The notes: generated from the letters alone by a model not told the origin. Counted from the stretch's first letter, positions 31,428-42,300 are shown. The stretch is DNA of 49,212 nucleotides from Bacteriovoracia bacterium (GCA_030427595.1 JAUIBX010000004.1:1-49212), one strand, 5' to 3'. Numbers and translations are program-made.

Positions 31428-32894
31428 TTATTGAATAAAAATTTTAGCGCCATCTGCCATGAGAAGCAGTTTTTCCCAGAATACTCCAAGAAGGACTACA
31501 GGAACAGTTAAGGCAACCACGACACTCTGATTCAGGATATTGAATCCACCAATTGTATCTTTGCTCTCGGCGTCTTTGAGGACCATGAGGCGAACGATCT
31601 TCAAGTAGTAGTAAAGAGCAACCACTGAGTTTAAGCCTGCAATAATTGCAAGAACGTAATACTTCTTTGTAAGAAGAGCCGTAAAAATATGAAACTTAGC
31701 AACAAAACCACTAAACGGTGGAATCCCAGCAAGACTGAACATGACAACTGCTAACGCTATTGACATTAGAGGGTAGCGAAAGATGAGTCCATTAAATCTT
31801 TCAAAATGGTCATTACCATACTTATCATTAACAAATGACACCACCATAAAGGCTGCCATAGTCATGAATAGGTAAGTGAGAGAGTAGAAGATTACACTTC
31901 TTGTGCCCAATTCAGAGATTACTAAAACCCCCATGAGCATCATTCCTGCATGTGAAATTGAAGAGTAGGCGAGCATTCTTTTAACAGATCTCTGGCCTAT
32001 GGCACTTACGTTTCCGACAGTCATTGTGAGTGCGCCGATGATTGAAAGAACACCGACCCAGCCAATATTAAGTGCACCCTCTACTGCAAAAAAGTTGTGT
32101 GAGATTCTTATTAAAGCTGCAAGACCCGCTACTTTAGGTACGATACTAAAAAAAGCAGTTACTGGTAGTGGGGAACCCTCGTAAACATCTGGTGCCCACA
32201 TGTGAAAAGGTACACAAGCGATTTTATAACCAAGACCGACTAAAAACAGAAGAAATGATGGCATCAGGATCGCCAATTGTGCCGTCTCCACACCCTTGAG
32301 GGCCGCTGCCATTTCTGTAAAGTTTATAGTTCCAAGCACTCCAAATATATGACTCATTCCAAAGAGCATGATTCCAGAACTAATTCCGCCATATAAAGAG
32401 TATTTAAGACCAGCCTCTGAACTTCTATCGTCACCCTTTCTTAAGCTCGCCAATACATAAGAAAGTATTGAAAGTGTTTCAATGCCGATAAAAAGTACCA
32501 GCATGTTATTGGCAGAAGAAAGAAGCATTCCTCCGACAAGAACACCTGTAGCCATAATAACGAACTCAGGCTTTAGGTTGCCCTCAATATCCTTGCTTTG
32601 ACTTGTGATATAAACAGCGAGAAGTGTCCCTAAAACCATGATCACTTTCATAATAGATGAAAAGGGATCAATTACGAGACTATTCGTAAAAATTGTCACT
32701 GCTGGTTTACTTAAAGAGAAAAATGAGAAGGTCATTACAGAGCCAAGACCTAGATAAGCTGAAAGAAAGAAAAATCCTCTTCCTTTCTCTTCCTCCTTGT
32801 AGGTTGCCTCGATGAGGATCAATCCAAACATAGTTAAACAAGCGAGGAGCTCTGGTACGTAATGACTTAAACTGGCTAAATAATTTTGGCCCAT
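31428..32894 (-). CDS. nuoN: NADH-quinone oxidoreductase subunit N
   Basis: A 488-residue antiporter-like subunit of the complex I membrane arm with about 14 helices. Key motifs: VLFIGIETLSILSYVLA with the helix-5 glutamate near residue 138, LGYKIACVPFHMWAPDVYEG near 222, VTAFFSIVPKVAG with the lysine near 250, and MLAYSSISHAGMMLMG near 310. Complete length. The ATG at 32892-32894 has GAGGT upstream. It follows nuoM and precedes the unrecognised hydrophobic set. Confidence 0.97.
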   Translation of the reverse strand: MGQNYLASLSHYVPELLACLTMFGLILIEATYKEEEKGRGFFFLSAYLGLGSVMTFSFFSLSKPAVTIFTNSLVIDPFSSIMKVIMVLGTLLAVYITSQSKDIEGNLKPEFVIMATGVLVGGMLLSSANNMLVLFIGIETLSILSYVLASLRKGDDRSSEAGLKYSLYGGISSGIMLFGMSHIFGVLGTINFTEMAAALKGVETAQLAILMPSFLLFLVGLGYKIACVPFHMWAPDVYEGSPLPVTAFFSIVPKVAGLAALIRISHNFFAVEGALNIGWVGVLSIIGALTMTVGNVSAIGQRSVKRMLAYSSISHAGMMLMGVLVISELGTRSVIFYSLTYLFMTMAAFMVVSFVNDKYGNDHFERFNGLIFRYPLMSIALAVVMFSLAGIPPFSGFVAKFHIFTALLTKKYYVLAIIAGLNSVVALYYYLKIVRLMVLKDAESKDTIGGFNILNQSVVVALTVPVVLLGVFWEKLLLMADGAKIFIQ

Positions 32895-32906
32895 TTTTTA
32901 CCTCAA

Positions 32907-34439
32907 TTAGTAAGTTGCAAGCATACTTACAAGTTTCCCTACAGAAGCTCTCATCACATTGAGAACTGGTGCCGGATAAATTCCAAAAACAATAACGGCA
33001 ACACAAAGAGGAACCATGTAAGCGATTTCGCGAGCATTCATATCTGTGTAGCTCTTACATTCTTCAATGACGTCGCCAAAGAACATTCTTTTGAACATCC
33101 AAAGTAGGTAGGCTGCACCAAGAAGAAGACCAATAAGGGCCAGCACAGTAATCGTTGTATATTTCTCATAAATACCAAGGAAGATTAGTGCTTCAGAGAT
33201 AAAGCCGGATAGGCCTGGGAGACCCATTGAAGCAAACATCGCAATGATAAATACGATAGAAAACCTTGGTAGTTGGGTATAGAGACCGCCAAAACCTTTG
33301 GAACCATCTGGTCTAACGATCCATCTGTGGTGTGAGCGCTCGTAAAGAATACCGATAAGAAGGAACATCATCGCAGTTGAGGTTCCGTGGTTGAACATTT
33401 GAAGTACAGCCCCATTCATACCTGTCACTGTCATAGCTGCAAGTCCAAGCATTACAAAGCCCATGTGAGAAACAGAAGAGTAAGCTACAAGCTTTTTCAC
33501 GTCAGTTTGGGCCATTGCACAGAAGGCACCATAAATGACATTTACAAGGCCCAACCAAGCAATAGCATCAGCAAAGTGAACTGATGCTGCAGGAAAAATC
33601 GGGTAAGCAATTCTTAAAAAGCCGTAAGTCCCCATCTTCAAAAGAACACCAGCAAGGATTACAGAAACTGCAGTTGGTGCCTGAACGTGAGCATGAGGTA
33701 GCCATGTATGGAATGGGAAGACTGGTACCTTAATGGCAAAGCCAATAAATAAGAAAATAAAGAAAAGCTTAGCAAAGCTTACTGAAGTTCCAAAAAGCTC
33801 AAGGTTAAGACTAGAGAACTTACCACCCTGTAACGCGAGGATATTGAAGCTATCAACCCCCTTACCAGAGGCGTAGTAAAGAGCAACCATACCTACAAGC
33901 ATCAAGATTGAACCAAAGAAAGTGTAGAGAAAGAACTTAACGGCAGCGTACTCTCTATTTTCACCACCCCAAATACCAATCAGGAAGAACATTGGAATGA
34001 GCATAACTTCCCAGTAGACGTAGAAGAGGAAAAAATCCATTGCTAGAAAGACCCCAAAGACTGTCGACTGCAGAAATAAGAAAAGAGCAAAATAGCCTTT
34101 AACTTGCTTATTAACCGTCCAGGAGGAAAGGATACAAAGAAAGAATAAAAGACCTGTCAGGATAATCATTGGAAGAGAAATGCCATCTACTCCAAGACTA
34201 TAGAAGATATTAAAGCTGCTAATCCAAGGCATCTTTACATTAAATGCTGTTTGCATACCTGGCACAGTGGTATCAAACTTTGAGTAGAGCACCAATGTAA
34301 GAGCAAAAGTGACTGCTGTGTTGATCAGTGACCACCATCTAATAGCGTTCTCTTTTGACTTAGGTAGAAGTAAAACCCCTATTACACCGATAAAAGGTGT
34401 CCATAGGATCCAATTTAGAAGGTTTGATGATGCCTGCAC
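32907..34439 (-). CDS. nuoM: NADH-quinone oxidoreductase subunit M
   Basis: A 510-residue antiporter-like proton-channel subunit. Motifs: FYVYWEVMLIPMFFLIGIWG with the essential glutamate near residue 145, VPVFPFHTWLPHAHVQAPTA near 240, LAGVLLKMGTYGFLRI near 262 and KKLVAYSSVSHMGFV near 318, then GLPGLSGFISE. The start codon is GTG at 34437-34439, with AAGGAG eight bases upstream. Complete, about 14 helices. Confidence 0.97.
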   Translation of the reverse strand: MQASSNLLNWILWTPFIGVIGVLLLPKSKENAIRWWSLINTAVTFALTLVLYSKFDTTVPGMQTAFNVKMPWISSFNIFYSLGVDGISLPMIILTGLLFFLCILSSWTVNKQVKGYFALFLFLQSTVFGVFLAMDFFLFYVYWEVMLIPMFFLIGIWGGENREYAAVKFFLYTFFGSILMLVGMVALYYASGKGVDSFNILALQGGKFSSLNLELFGTSVSFAKLFFIFLFIGFAIKVPVFPFHTWLPHAHVQAPTAVSVILAGVLLKMGTYGFLRIAYPIFPAASVHFADAIAWLGLVNVIYGAFCAMAQTDVKKLVAYSSVSHMGFVMLGLAAMTVTGMNGAVLQMFNHGTSTAMMFLLIGILYERSHHRWIVRPDGSKGFGGLYTQLPRFSIVFIIAMFASMGLPGLSGFISEALIFLGIYEKYTTITVLALIGLLLGAAYLLWMFKRMFFGDVIEECKSYTDMNAREIAYMVPLCVAVIVFGIYPAPVLNVMRASVGKLVSMLATY

Positions 34440-34476
34440 GGAATTTCTCCTTTCTCTGCTATAAACAACACTTTAT

Positions 34477-36645
34477 TTAAATTTTTAAAGTCCAAATGTA
34501 ACCAGTTAAAACCAAGATAATCATAATGAAATAAAACTGAATCTTGCCTGACTGGATAGTTCTTAAAATCACATTGAAAAAGCGAACACTTGCACCTGTA
34601 CCATCAACAGCAACAGTATCAACGATGATATTGTCGAACCATTTTGAAATTGTGAAAAGTGCACGATTTACCTTCTCCCAGCCATCAATCGCGTAGCGAT
34701 CGTAGAGACCCATATCAATAAAGGCGAGTAGGCGGTTGAGAGGTAGTAGTCCTTTTTGAATTAAACCTTTGATATAGAAATCATCAAAGTAGTACTTATT
34801 TTGAAGAGCTCTATACCAGCGAGAAAATAAAGAAACCCAAAAGCCAGGGTTCCATGAACGCCAAAAATACATCATGGCAGAAATAAAGACCCCACTAAAG
34901 GCGATAATGATCGAAACCAAAGCACCGATATGATGAACATGGTGGATATGGTGAGCTTTTTCCTCACTCAAGCCATAAGTACTATCATACTTTGATTTAC
35001 TGAATGTTTCACCGCTTGGGTTCGCTGTAAAAGAAAGAGGTTGTGCCTGTCTACCAGAGAAGTCCGTTTTTGTAGGGTTTACGATTAAGGTTTTAAACCA
35101 CTCGTACTTCTCACTAGATACTTTGATAAATCCTTGGCCAGTTAAAGATCCAGAAAAGAACACACCTAGAGTGAAAACAGACAAAATAAGAAGTGGGACG
35201 TTTCTATTCCAGCTTAATCCCTCTTTCTTAGTATGATCATAAAGTTCTTTATCTCTTGGCTCTCCAAAGAAAGTTAAGAACATCATTCTAAACATGTAGA
35301 ACGCTGTAAGAAGTGCGCCACCAAAACCAAGAACAGCTGGGCCCCAATAGGCTTTGTTATCTAAGGCCATAAGAAGAGCATCACCTAAAATACGGTCCTT
35401 TGAAACAAAACCACTGAAGAATGGAATCCCTGCAATTGCAAAAGTACAGAGAAGCATGGCCAAGAAAGTGTATGGCATTTTGGTTCTCAGGCCACCCATT
35501 CTTGGCATTTCTTGAACATGGGCATGGGTATGATGATCATGAAGAGAGTGGATCACAGATCCTGCGGATAAGAAGAGACATGCTTTAAAAACAGCGTGTG
35601 TAATTAAGTGCATGAAAGCAGCGTTGTAAGAACCAACCCCTACACCTAAAACCATATAGCCAAGCTGTGAAATAGTGGAGTAGGCAAGCACCGCTTTAAT
35701 ATCTGTTTGTACCAAGGCAATAGTCGCTGCACCAAAAGCTGTGATACCACCAATGTAAGCAATGAACATTGTAAGGTGCCCAGCTTCCATTAGGGGGTAG
35801 CAACGAAGACTTAAATATACCCCCGCAGCAACCATTGTAGCCGCGTGAATGAGAGCTGAACACGGGGTTGGACCCCACATCGCATCCGGTAGCCAAACCT
35901 GTAGAGGAAATTGAGCTGACTTTCCAATAGTACCCATAAAGATACTAAAGCCTGCAAAAGTTGCTAGAGGGATACCTAATGCGTAAAGGCCATTGAACTT
36001 ACCCATTCCGATGGCCTGATAAATATCAACAAATGAAACGCTTCCAACTACTGACCAAATGGCAAGAATACCGAGAAGAAAGAAGACATCCCCCACTCTT
36101 GTGGTCATGAAAGCTTTAATAGATGCATTTCCTGCACCTTCTTTTTCGTAGTAAAAGCCAATAAGGGAGTAAGAACAAAAGCCCATAAGCTCCCAAAAAA
36201 TGAATACTGAAATGAGGTTTTCAGAAAGAACAAGGGCCAACATGGCGCTTGTAAAAAGAGATAAGTAAACGAAAAACCTTCCGTATCTCTTGTCATCATG
36301 CATGTAATAAGTTGAGAAAATATGAATAAGTGACGCTACACCTGTAACCATGAAGAGCATGGTTGCAGTCATATTGTCGATATAAATCCCCATATCTAAC
36401 TTGAATGGGAATGAGCCGTAAGAGAGATCAAACCACGTAAATGTCTTGTGGATGTAATAATCAGCTGAAAATACATTCAAAAAGTCAAAAAAGACTCGTG
36501 CTGCATAAAAGAAAGAGCCAATTATTGAAGCACAACTTATAAAAACTGCCAGTGAAGTGAAGCGCTTTACAATAAACGCATTAATAACGAATGCGAAAAA
36601 CGGCAAAAGAACAATGGGGGCGATGGTACTGATCGTATATTCCAT
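34477..36645 (-). CDS. nuoL: NADH-quinone oxidoreductase subunit L
   Basis: A 722-residue distal subunit of the membrane arm. FIFWELMGFCSYSLIGFY near residue 150 holds the helix-5 glutamate, QFPLQVWLPDAMWGPTPCSA follows near 240, then VKAVLAYSTISQLGYM-type sequence (DIKAVLAYSTISQLGYMVLG). A histidine-rich loop HDHHTHAHVQEMPRMGG lies near 375. The long C-terminal part with the lateral helix is present. The ATG follows AGGAAAT. Longer than the E. coli protein by roughly 110 residues, chiefly in a soluble insert near 510-580 that contains a second histidine-rich stretch (KAHHIHHVHHIG). Confidence 0.97.
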   Translation of the reverse strand: MEYTISTIAPIVLLPFFAFVINAFIVKRFTSLAVFISCASIIGSFFYAARVFFDFLNVFSADYYIHKTFTWFDLSYGSFPFKLDMGIYIDNMTATMLFMVTGVASLIHIFSTYYMHDDKRYGRFFVYLSLFTSAMLALVLSENLISVFIFWELMGFCSYSLIGFYYEKEGAGNASIKAFMTTRVGDVFFLLGILAIWSVVGSVSFVDIYQAIGMGKFNGLYALGIPLATFAGFSIFMGTIGKSAQFPLQVWLPDAMWGPTPCSALIHAATMVAAGVYLSLRCYPLMEAGHLTMFIAYIGGITAFGAATIALVQTDIKAVLAYSTISQLGYMVLGVGVGSYNAAFMHLITHAVFKACLFLSAGSVIHSLHDHHTHAHVQEMPRMGGLRTKMPYTFLAMLLCTFAIAGIPFFSGFVSKDRILGDALLMALDNKAYWGPAVLGFGGALLTAFYMFRMMFLTFFGEPRDKELYDHTKKEGLSWNRNVPLLILSVFTLGVFFSGSLTGQGFIKVSSEKYEWFKTLIVNPTKTDFSGRQAQPLSFTANPSGETFSKSKYDSTYGLSEEKAHHIHHVHHIGALVSIIIAFSGVFISAMMYFWRSWNPGFWVSLFSRWYRALQNKYYFDDFYIKGLIQKGLLPLNRLLAFIDMGLYDRYAIDGWEKVNRALFTISKWFDNIIVDTVAVDGTGASVRFFNVILRTIQSGKIQFYFIMIILVLTGYIWTLKI

Positions 36646-36671
36646 ACTTATTTCCTAACCTCTAACTCTTC

Positions 36672-36977
36672 CTAACTCTGTAGTTGAGCAGCGTCATCAA
36701 TATGAATAGTTTCTTTAATTTGAAAAAATCTAATAACAATTGCTAAACCGACAGCCGCCTCTGCCGCAGCGATCACAATAATAAATAAGCTCATTAAATG
36801 ACCCTCGAGATTGTTGTTAACAAAGCGAGAGTAGGCAGCAAAATTTAGAGCGGCGCTATTAAGGATAAGTTCAATTCCGAGCATCATGGCAATGATGTTC
36901 TTACGAGCAATCATAACTGCGATGCCAGCTATAAAGAGCGTAAAAGAAATAAAGAGATAAGAAGATAAACTAATCAT
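36672..36977 (-). CDS. nuoK: NADH-quinone oxidoreductase subunit K
   Basis: A 101-residue, three-helix subunit. Both membrane glutamates of the proton path are present, in MLGIELILNSAALNF near residue 36 and VIAAAEAAVGLAIVI near 73. Complete length. The start follows AAGGAT. It sits between nuoJ and nuoL as usual. Confidence 0.97.
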   Translation of the reverse strand: MISLSSYLFISFTLFIAGIAVMIARKNIIAMMLGIELILNSAALNFAAYSRFVNNNLEGHLMSLFIIVIAAAEAAVGLAIVIRFFQIKETIHIDDAAQLQS

Positions 36978-36985
36978 AAGTATCC

Positions 36986-37513
36986 TTAACCTTTTCTTGG
37001 CCTTGCAATGACGGCAGCCCCAACGAGTGCACCGAGTAGTAAAATTGATGAAATTTCAAAAGCAAGTACGTGGTCAGTAACAAGCAAGGTACCAATTTCT
37101 TCTACAGTGGAAGAAAAAGCTGGTAGTTCACCTGCTTTATAAGACTTCATAAAGTTCGCCATCAACTTGAGAATTGTGAATGAAATTACCAATACACTGA
37201 AGCCTGCGATGACATAAGTTTTTGTACTCCCCATTCCTGGGATTTTCTCGATACCAAACTTATTAGAGCTGTCAGCACTACCACCTGTTAACATAACTGC
37301 GAAGAGCATGAGGATTACAACGCCACCCGCATAAATGACGAGCTGTGAAGCGGCTAAGAAGTCTGCTCCAATGGTCGCATAGAGACCAGCTATACCAAAA
37401 AGACTTCCAAGAAGAAGGACACAGGCATGCATGAGGTTTTTAGAAAAAACAACGCCCGCTGCTCCAACAATGGTAAGGGTAGCCGAAAGGAAAAATAAGG
37501 TATTTTCAAACAT
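36986..37513 (-). CDS. nuoJ: NADH-quinone oxidoreductase subunit J
   Basis: A 175-residue, five-helix subunit. VVFSKNLMHACVLLLGSLFG and ADFLAASQLVIYAGGVVILM near residue 60 are the conserved helix pair, the latter with the tyrosine-glycine pi-bulge of helix 3. I place the start at the ATG 37511-37513, which follows GGAG and gives MFENTLFFLSATLTI. A longer reading frame would extend 23 residues back into nuoH and lacks family support. nuoI, which normally lies between nuoH and nuoJ, is missing. Confidence 0.96.
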   Translation of the reverse strand: MFENTLFFLSATLTIVGAAGVVFSKNLMHACVLLLGSLFGIAGLYATIGADFLAASQLVIYAGGVVILMLFAVMLTGGSADSSNKFGIEKIPGMGSTKTYVIAGFSVLVISFTILKLMANFMKSYKAGELPAFSSTVEEIGTLLVTDHVLAFEISSILLLGALVGAAVIARPRKG

Positions 37514-37527
37514 AATTATCTCCGCTC

Positions 37528-38730
37528 TTAGTGGTGTCCGCCACCAGAACCACTTGAAAGCATATGCCCAAGAACATCCCAAATTGAATGACCATCAAAG
37601 GCAAAAACCCAAATTGTTACACCAACCAAATTAAATAGGGCGAGTGGAGTAAGGTATTTCCAACAAATTGTCATAACCTGATCAACTCTAATTCTTGGAA
37701 ATGTCCAACGAACCCAAATAACAACGTAATAAAGGAAGAGTGTTTTTGTTAGGAAGGCTCCAAGCTGAAGAACCTGGCCAATATTTTTTCCAATGATTGG
37801 TGGAAGTCCTAGCTTCTCAACAAAGACAACTCCATCACCAAGATTAAAAGGCACTCTGTAGCCACCAAGAAAAGCTGCTGCAGCAACACCACACAGAACA
37901 AAAACCTCAATATATTCTGCAAGGGCAAATAGACCAAATCTCATGCCCGTATATTCAGTATGATAGCCAGAAACAAGTTCTGATTCAGCCTCCGGTAGGT
38001 CAAATGGAGCTCTATTTGTCTCAGCAAGCATGCCCACAAAGAAAACAAAGAAACCTATAAAGGTGAAGGGATTGTGAAAGATGTACCATTCGTGAGGAAA
38101 ACCACCCTGGCCACCAACGAAAGAGCCAAAACTCATTCCACCAGAAATGAGAACGATGGTGAGAATGGAGATCGTAACTGGAACTTCATAACTAATAATT
38201 TGAGATGCCCCTCTCATTCCCCCAAGCATTGACCACTTTGAGTTTGCTGAATATCCACCGAGAAAAACAGCGACGCCAACAAGGGAGGAAACACCGATGA
38301 GATAGAAAACACCGACATTGAGATTTGCAAGAGTTAAACCAGAAGAAAAGGGCACAACGGCCAGGGTTGCGAATACACCAATAAGTGCGAGAAGGGGCGC
38401 TAAATTAAAGAGGGTTTTGTCTGCCTGAGCAGGAAATATATCCTCTTTCATAATCATTTTCACGCCATCAGCTAGGAACTGAAGAAGGCCATAAGGACCT
38501 ACCCGGTTTGGACCTTGTCGTAGCTGGATATCTGCAGAGATTTTTCTTTCGGCATAAGTACCAAGACCACCAACAAGGGCCATGACATTGACGACGACAA
38601 AAGCTCCAGTAAAGAAGACAATAAAGGTCATTAATCCAGTAGCATCAAAGCCCAATACTTCAGTCACAGTTGCAATGACTTTTTGATGACCTTCAAATTG
38701 GTTTAGATATTCATTTAACGAGGGACTCAT
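37528..38730 (-). CDS. nuoH: NADH-quinone oxidoreductase subunit H
   Basis: A 400-residue subunit that forms the quinone-reduction chamber and links the peripheral and membrane arms. Motifs: LRQGPNRVGPYGLLQFLADG near residue 72, the adjoining KMIMKEDIFPAQ, MLAETNRAPFDLPEAESELV near 232, GYHTEYTGMRFGLFALAEY near 253 and IWVRWTFPRIRVDQ near 345. The C-terminus ends in a glycine- and histidine-rich tail. Overlaps nuoA by 4 bases. About 75 residues longer than E. coli NuoH. Confidence 0.97.
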   Translation of the reverse strand: MSPSLNEYLNQFEGHQKVIATVTEVLGFDATGLMTFIVFFTGAFVVVNVMALVGGLGTYAERKISADIQLRQGPNRVGPYGLLQFLADGVKMIMKEDIFPAQADKTLFNLAPLLALIGVFATLAVVPFSSGLTLANLNVGVFYLIGVSSLVGVAVFLGGYSANSKWSMLGGMRGASQIISYEVPVTISILTIVLISGGMSFGSFVGGQGGFPHEWYIFHNPFTFIGFFVFFVGMLAETNRAPFDLPEAESELVSGYHTEYTGMRFGLFALAEYIEVFVLCGVAAAAFLGGYRVPFNLGDGVVFVEKLGLPPIIGKNIGQVLQLGAFLTKTLFLYYVVIWVRWTFPRIRVDQVMTICWKYLTPLALFNLVGVTIWVFAFDGHSIWDVLGHMLSSGSGGGHH

Positions 38731-39170
38731 GCCTTCTCCTCAATACCTTTTAATTGATTAACTTGCTCATCCGATAACTGGAAAGAGCGTACCCAATCAA
38801 GGTCACCCTTACTCCAGCAATAGATAATTCCAAAAACAAGAACAGAAATAAAAACGAGAAGTGAACCGACTAGGACTGCACCTTCGCCGATCGCTACAAA
38901 CTTTCTAAAGATGGCCGCAACAGGAAACATCAATGCACCCTCAACGTCAAAAACGATGAAGATGAGAGATACAACATAAAAGCGTACATTGAAATTTGAC
39001 CAAGCCGTACCAACTGGATCTTCACCACATTCATAAGCTTGTTCTTTGAGAGAACTTGGCTTGAAAGGTCTAAGGATTTGCGCAAAGAAAACGGATACCA
39101 GAACCAATCCTACGGCTAGCGACATAAGAATGATAACAGGCATGTATACGTCTAAGGTATAGGCCGTCAT
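38727..39170 (-). CDS. nuoA: NADH-quinone oxidoreductase subunit A
   Basis: A 147-residue, three-helix subunit. KEQAYECGEDPVGTAWSNFN near residue 43 and VRFYVVSLIFIVFDVEGALM near 62 are the NuoA hallmarks: the conserved cysteine loop that lines the quinone site and the FDVE segment. First gene of the operon, with GGAG before the ATG. nuoB, C, D, E, F, G and I, which normally follow or interleave, are not here. Confidence 0.97.
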   Translation of the reverse strand: MTAYTLDVYMPVIILMSLAVGLVLVSVFFAQILRPFKPSSLKEQAYECGEDPVGTAWSNFNVRFYVVSLIFIVFDVEGALMFPVAAIFRKFVAIGEGAVLVGSLLVFISVLVFGIIYCWSKGDLDWVRSFQLSDEQVNQLKGIEEKA

Positions 39171-39184
39171 GAGCTGTAACTCCG

Positions 39185-39225
39185 ATATGTTAAGGTGCAG
39201 AAAAACTACATGAACTTTAACATAT
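39185..39225. promoter_or_regulatory. Inverted repeat in the nuoA/mfd divergent region
   Basis: ATATGTTAA (39185-39193) and TTAACATAT (39217-39225) are perfect 9-base inverted repeats with 23 bases between. They lie 15-55 bases upstream of nuoA in the 142-base region shared with mfd. Spacing suits a dimeric regulator, but the hexamers of a promoter cannot be placed confidently and the operator role is speculative. Confidence 0.35.
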
Positions 39226-39312
39226 TGGAAACATTTTGAAATGGCTTTTTTGCTCGACTTAGTCTAGTGATAGAGACATTAGCAAGCTGCTGTCTATTAG
39301 TGGAAATTTATT

Positions 39313-42300
39313 GTGACGCATTTAAAAACTGTAAAAGATAGAATTGTTGAAAGCGAAAAAAACTCGCAAAAGTCTGCGCGCCTCGTTGGACTTGATGCAA
39401 CAAAGTTTTTGATGCTTCTATCCTTTAATAAGGAACTTGTATCAGACTCAAAAAGAGCAAGTGTATTCATTTTTCCTGATACTGAGAGCTGCGAAAGTGC
39501 TTTTGATGTGGCGCGAGACAATTTTGAAGATCAGGAGGTTCTTCTATTTCCAGGGCTAGACCACAGTCCCTATGGTGGATACGTTGCATCAGAAAGGCCG
39601 CTCTTTGAAAGATTCTATTGCCTCAATAAAATTGAAAAGGAGCGTCAGAAAAAACCAATCATGGTATTTACCACGATTGAAGCCCTCCATCTCAAACAAC
39701 CTCCCAAAAATTTACTAGAAGAAAATAGCTTAAACCTAGAAGTTTCCGACATTGTTTCCCCTGACCAACTCAAGGCCAATCTTACAAAGATTGGCTATCA
39801 AAACTCTATAACCGTTGAAGAGCCGGGAACCTTTAGCCACAAAGGTGAGATTTTCGATATTTACCCATCTGATGGGGAACCCGTGAGGCTTCATTACTTT
39901 GACGACATGATCGAAGAGATTTTTCTTATTGATAAGGAAACTCTTAAAACAAAGAGGGATTGTCCCGTTAATGACATTCACCTAGGACTAACACCCCGCT
40001 TTTTTTGCTCAGCTGAATTTTCGACCAATTTACGTGGGGCCATTCCAATGCCTCCCGTCTCTCACAAAGATAAATATGAAAAGAGAAAATCTATATTTAA
40101 TAAGTTAAGTGATGGTTTTCTTTTTGAAAGTTATGCCAGCTATATTCCACTTTTTACCGAAGAAAATAATTCGCTTTTAGATTACCTTGATGGAACTGAG
40201 CTTAACATTCATCTCTTCGATAGCTTCAAGGTTAGAGAGATTTGGGAAGGGGAGTGGTTTGATCTTCAAGAAGAATTTCAGACTGTTGATAAAGACGCCA
40301 ACTCCGATATCATTCTCCCTTCTCCTGAAAACCTTTATTACGAGGACTTATTTGAAAAGTTAAATGATCACAATGTCACTCATGTCAATGAGCTAGAAAT
40401 AGCCGTTGATATCGATAAAGATCATGAGAGCATTCATATAAAGACTCAAAGCTTTAGCCAGTTCTTCGATTTTCCTCATTTTAAAAGTCAAGAAAAGGCA
40501 GAGTTTCTCAGAAGTGTTTTTACAACTTTAAAAAGTCATTTTAAACATTCCGGAACTATCGTTTTCTTTCATTCTAATGAAGCTAGTAAAAATGAGTTCA
40601 ATCACCTCTTAGAGATTTATGAATTTAGTAGAGAGCAAAAAGAAAGAATAGATTACTCTCGCTTTCCTCTTCAACGAGGGTTTTATTATGAAAATGAAAA
40701 GACTCTTTTTTTAACTGAGGGCGACCTATTTTCTAACAAAAGAAAAAAAGTAAAAGAAGCTAGCCAAAAGGACCTTGACCTCTTTGCTGAGCAAATAGCT
40801 ACATTGGCAGTAGGTGACTATGTTATTCACAATGAACACGGTGTTGGTAAATACCTAGGGCTACAGTCATTAGACCTTTCAGAAGATAAGGCAGACTTTC
40901 TCGTTATTGAATATACCGGTAATGATAAAGTCTATGTACCTGTCTACAAGATGAACCTTATTCAGAAGCATGCCAACAGTACTGCTTCAATATCAATCGA
41001 TAGCTTACGAAGTAGTAAATTTGCGACTCTGAAAAAGAGAGCAAGCCAATCCATAAAGAAACTTGCTTTTGACCTTCTCAAGCTTCAAGCAGAAAGGGAG
41101 TCCTCTCAGGCTTTCTCTTTTTCAGAGCCTGATCATTACTTTAGGGAGTTTGAACTTTCTTTTGAGTTTCAAGAAACTCCTGACCAGTCACACGCTATTG
41201 AAAATGTTTTGAATGACATGCAAAAAAATAGACCAATGGATCACCTTGTGTGCGGGGATGTTGGTTTCGGTAAAACGGAGGTGGCAATTAGAGCTGCTTT
41301 CAAGGCAGTCATGGACAACAAACAAGTTGCAGTGCTTGTTCCAACAACGATATTGGCCCTCCAACATTATAGCTCTTTTAAGAAAAGACTTAAAAACTTT
41401 CCTGTTGAGCTCGACTACCTAAGTAGATTTAAGTCACCGAAGGAAACTAAAGAAATCATTGAGAGACTAAATGATGGAAAAATTGATATTGTCATTGGTA
41501 CACACAAACTTCTCTCTGATAAAGTTAAGTTTTCTGACCTTGGGCTTGTCATCGTTGATGAAGAGCAGCGCTTTGGTGTTAATCATAAAGAGAAGCTAAA
41601 ACGGTTAAAGGCTAACGTAGATTTTCTAACCCTTACGGCAACACCTATTCCACGAACCCTTCAACTTAGCTTTCTGGGCTTAAGAGACCTTTCGCTTATT
41701 AAAACTCCTCCTCCCAAGAGACAGTCTATAAAGACCTATATAATCAAAGAGGATGCACTCACCCTTCAAACAGCGATAAGAAAGGAACTTAAAAGGGGAG
41801 GACAAGTCTTTATTGTTCATAATAAGGTTCACGATATTGAAGAATACTCTGGAAAAATTCGCGAACTTGTTCCAGAAGCCAATATTGTCATTGGCCATGG
41901 TCAGCTACCAGAAAAAGAACTCGAAAAAAGAATGCAGGGTTTTTATGAAGGTAAGTATCAAATCCTCATCGCTACGACGATTATTGAATCTGGTATCGAT
42001 ATTCCAAATGCGAACACAATGATTATTGATCGCGCCGACACTTACGGGCTCTCCCAACTCCACCAGTTACGTGGTCGAATTGGTCGGTCGGACAAGAAAG
42101 CATATGCTTACTTTGTCATTCCCAATGACCGTAACCTTACAAATGTTGCAGAAAAAAGACTTAAGGCCTTGCAAACTTATGCTGAAATGGGCTCAGGCTT
42201 TAATATTGCTTCATGCGACTTAGAGATTCGCGGAGCGGGAGACATTTTAGGAGCTAATCAGTCAGGCCACATTGAGGCGATTGGCCTTGAACTTTATATG

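Noticed and set aside
37514-37582. 23-residue N-terminal extension of nuoJ
   Set aside because: It reads into nuoH, lacks family similarity, and the ATG at 37513 has a good ribosome site and a typical NuoJ start.
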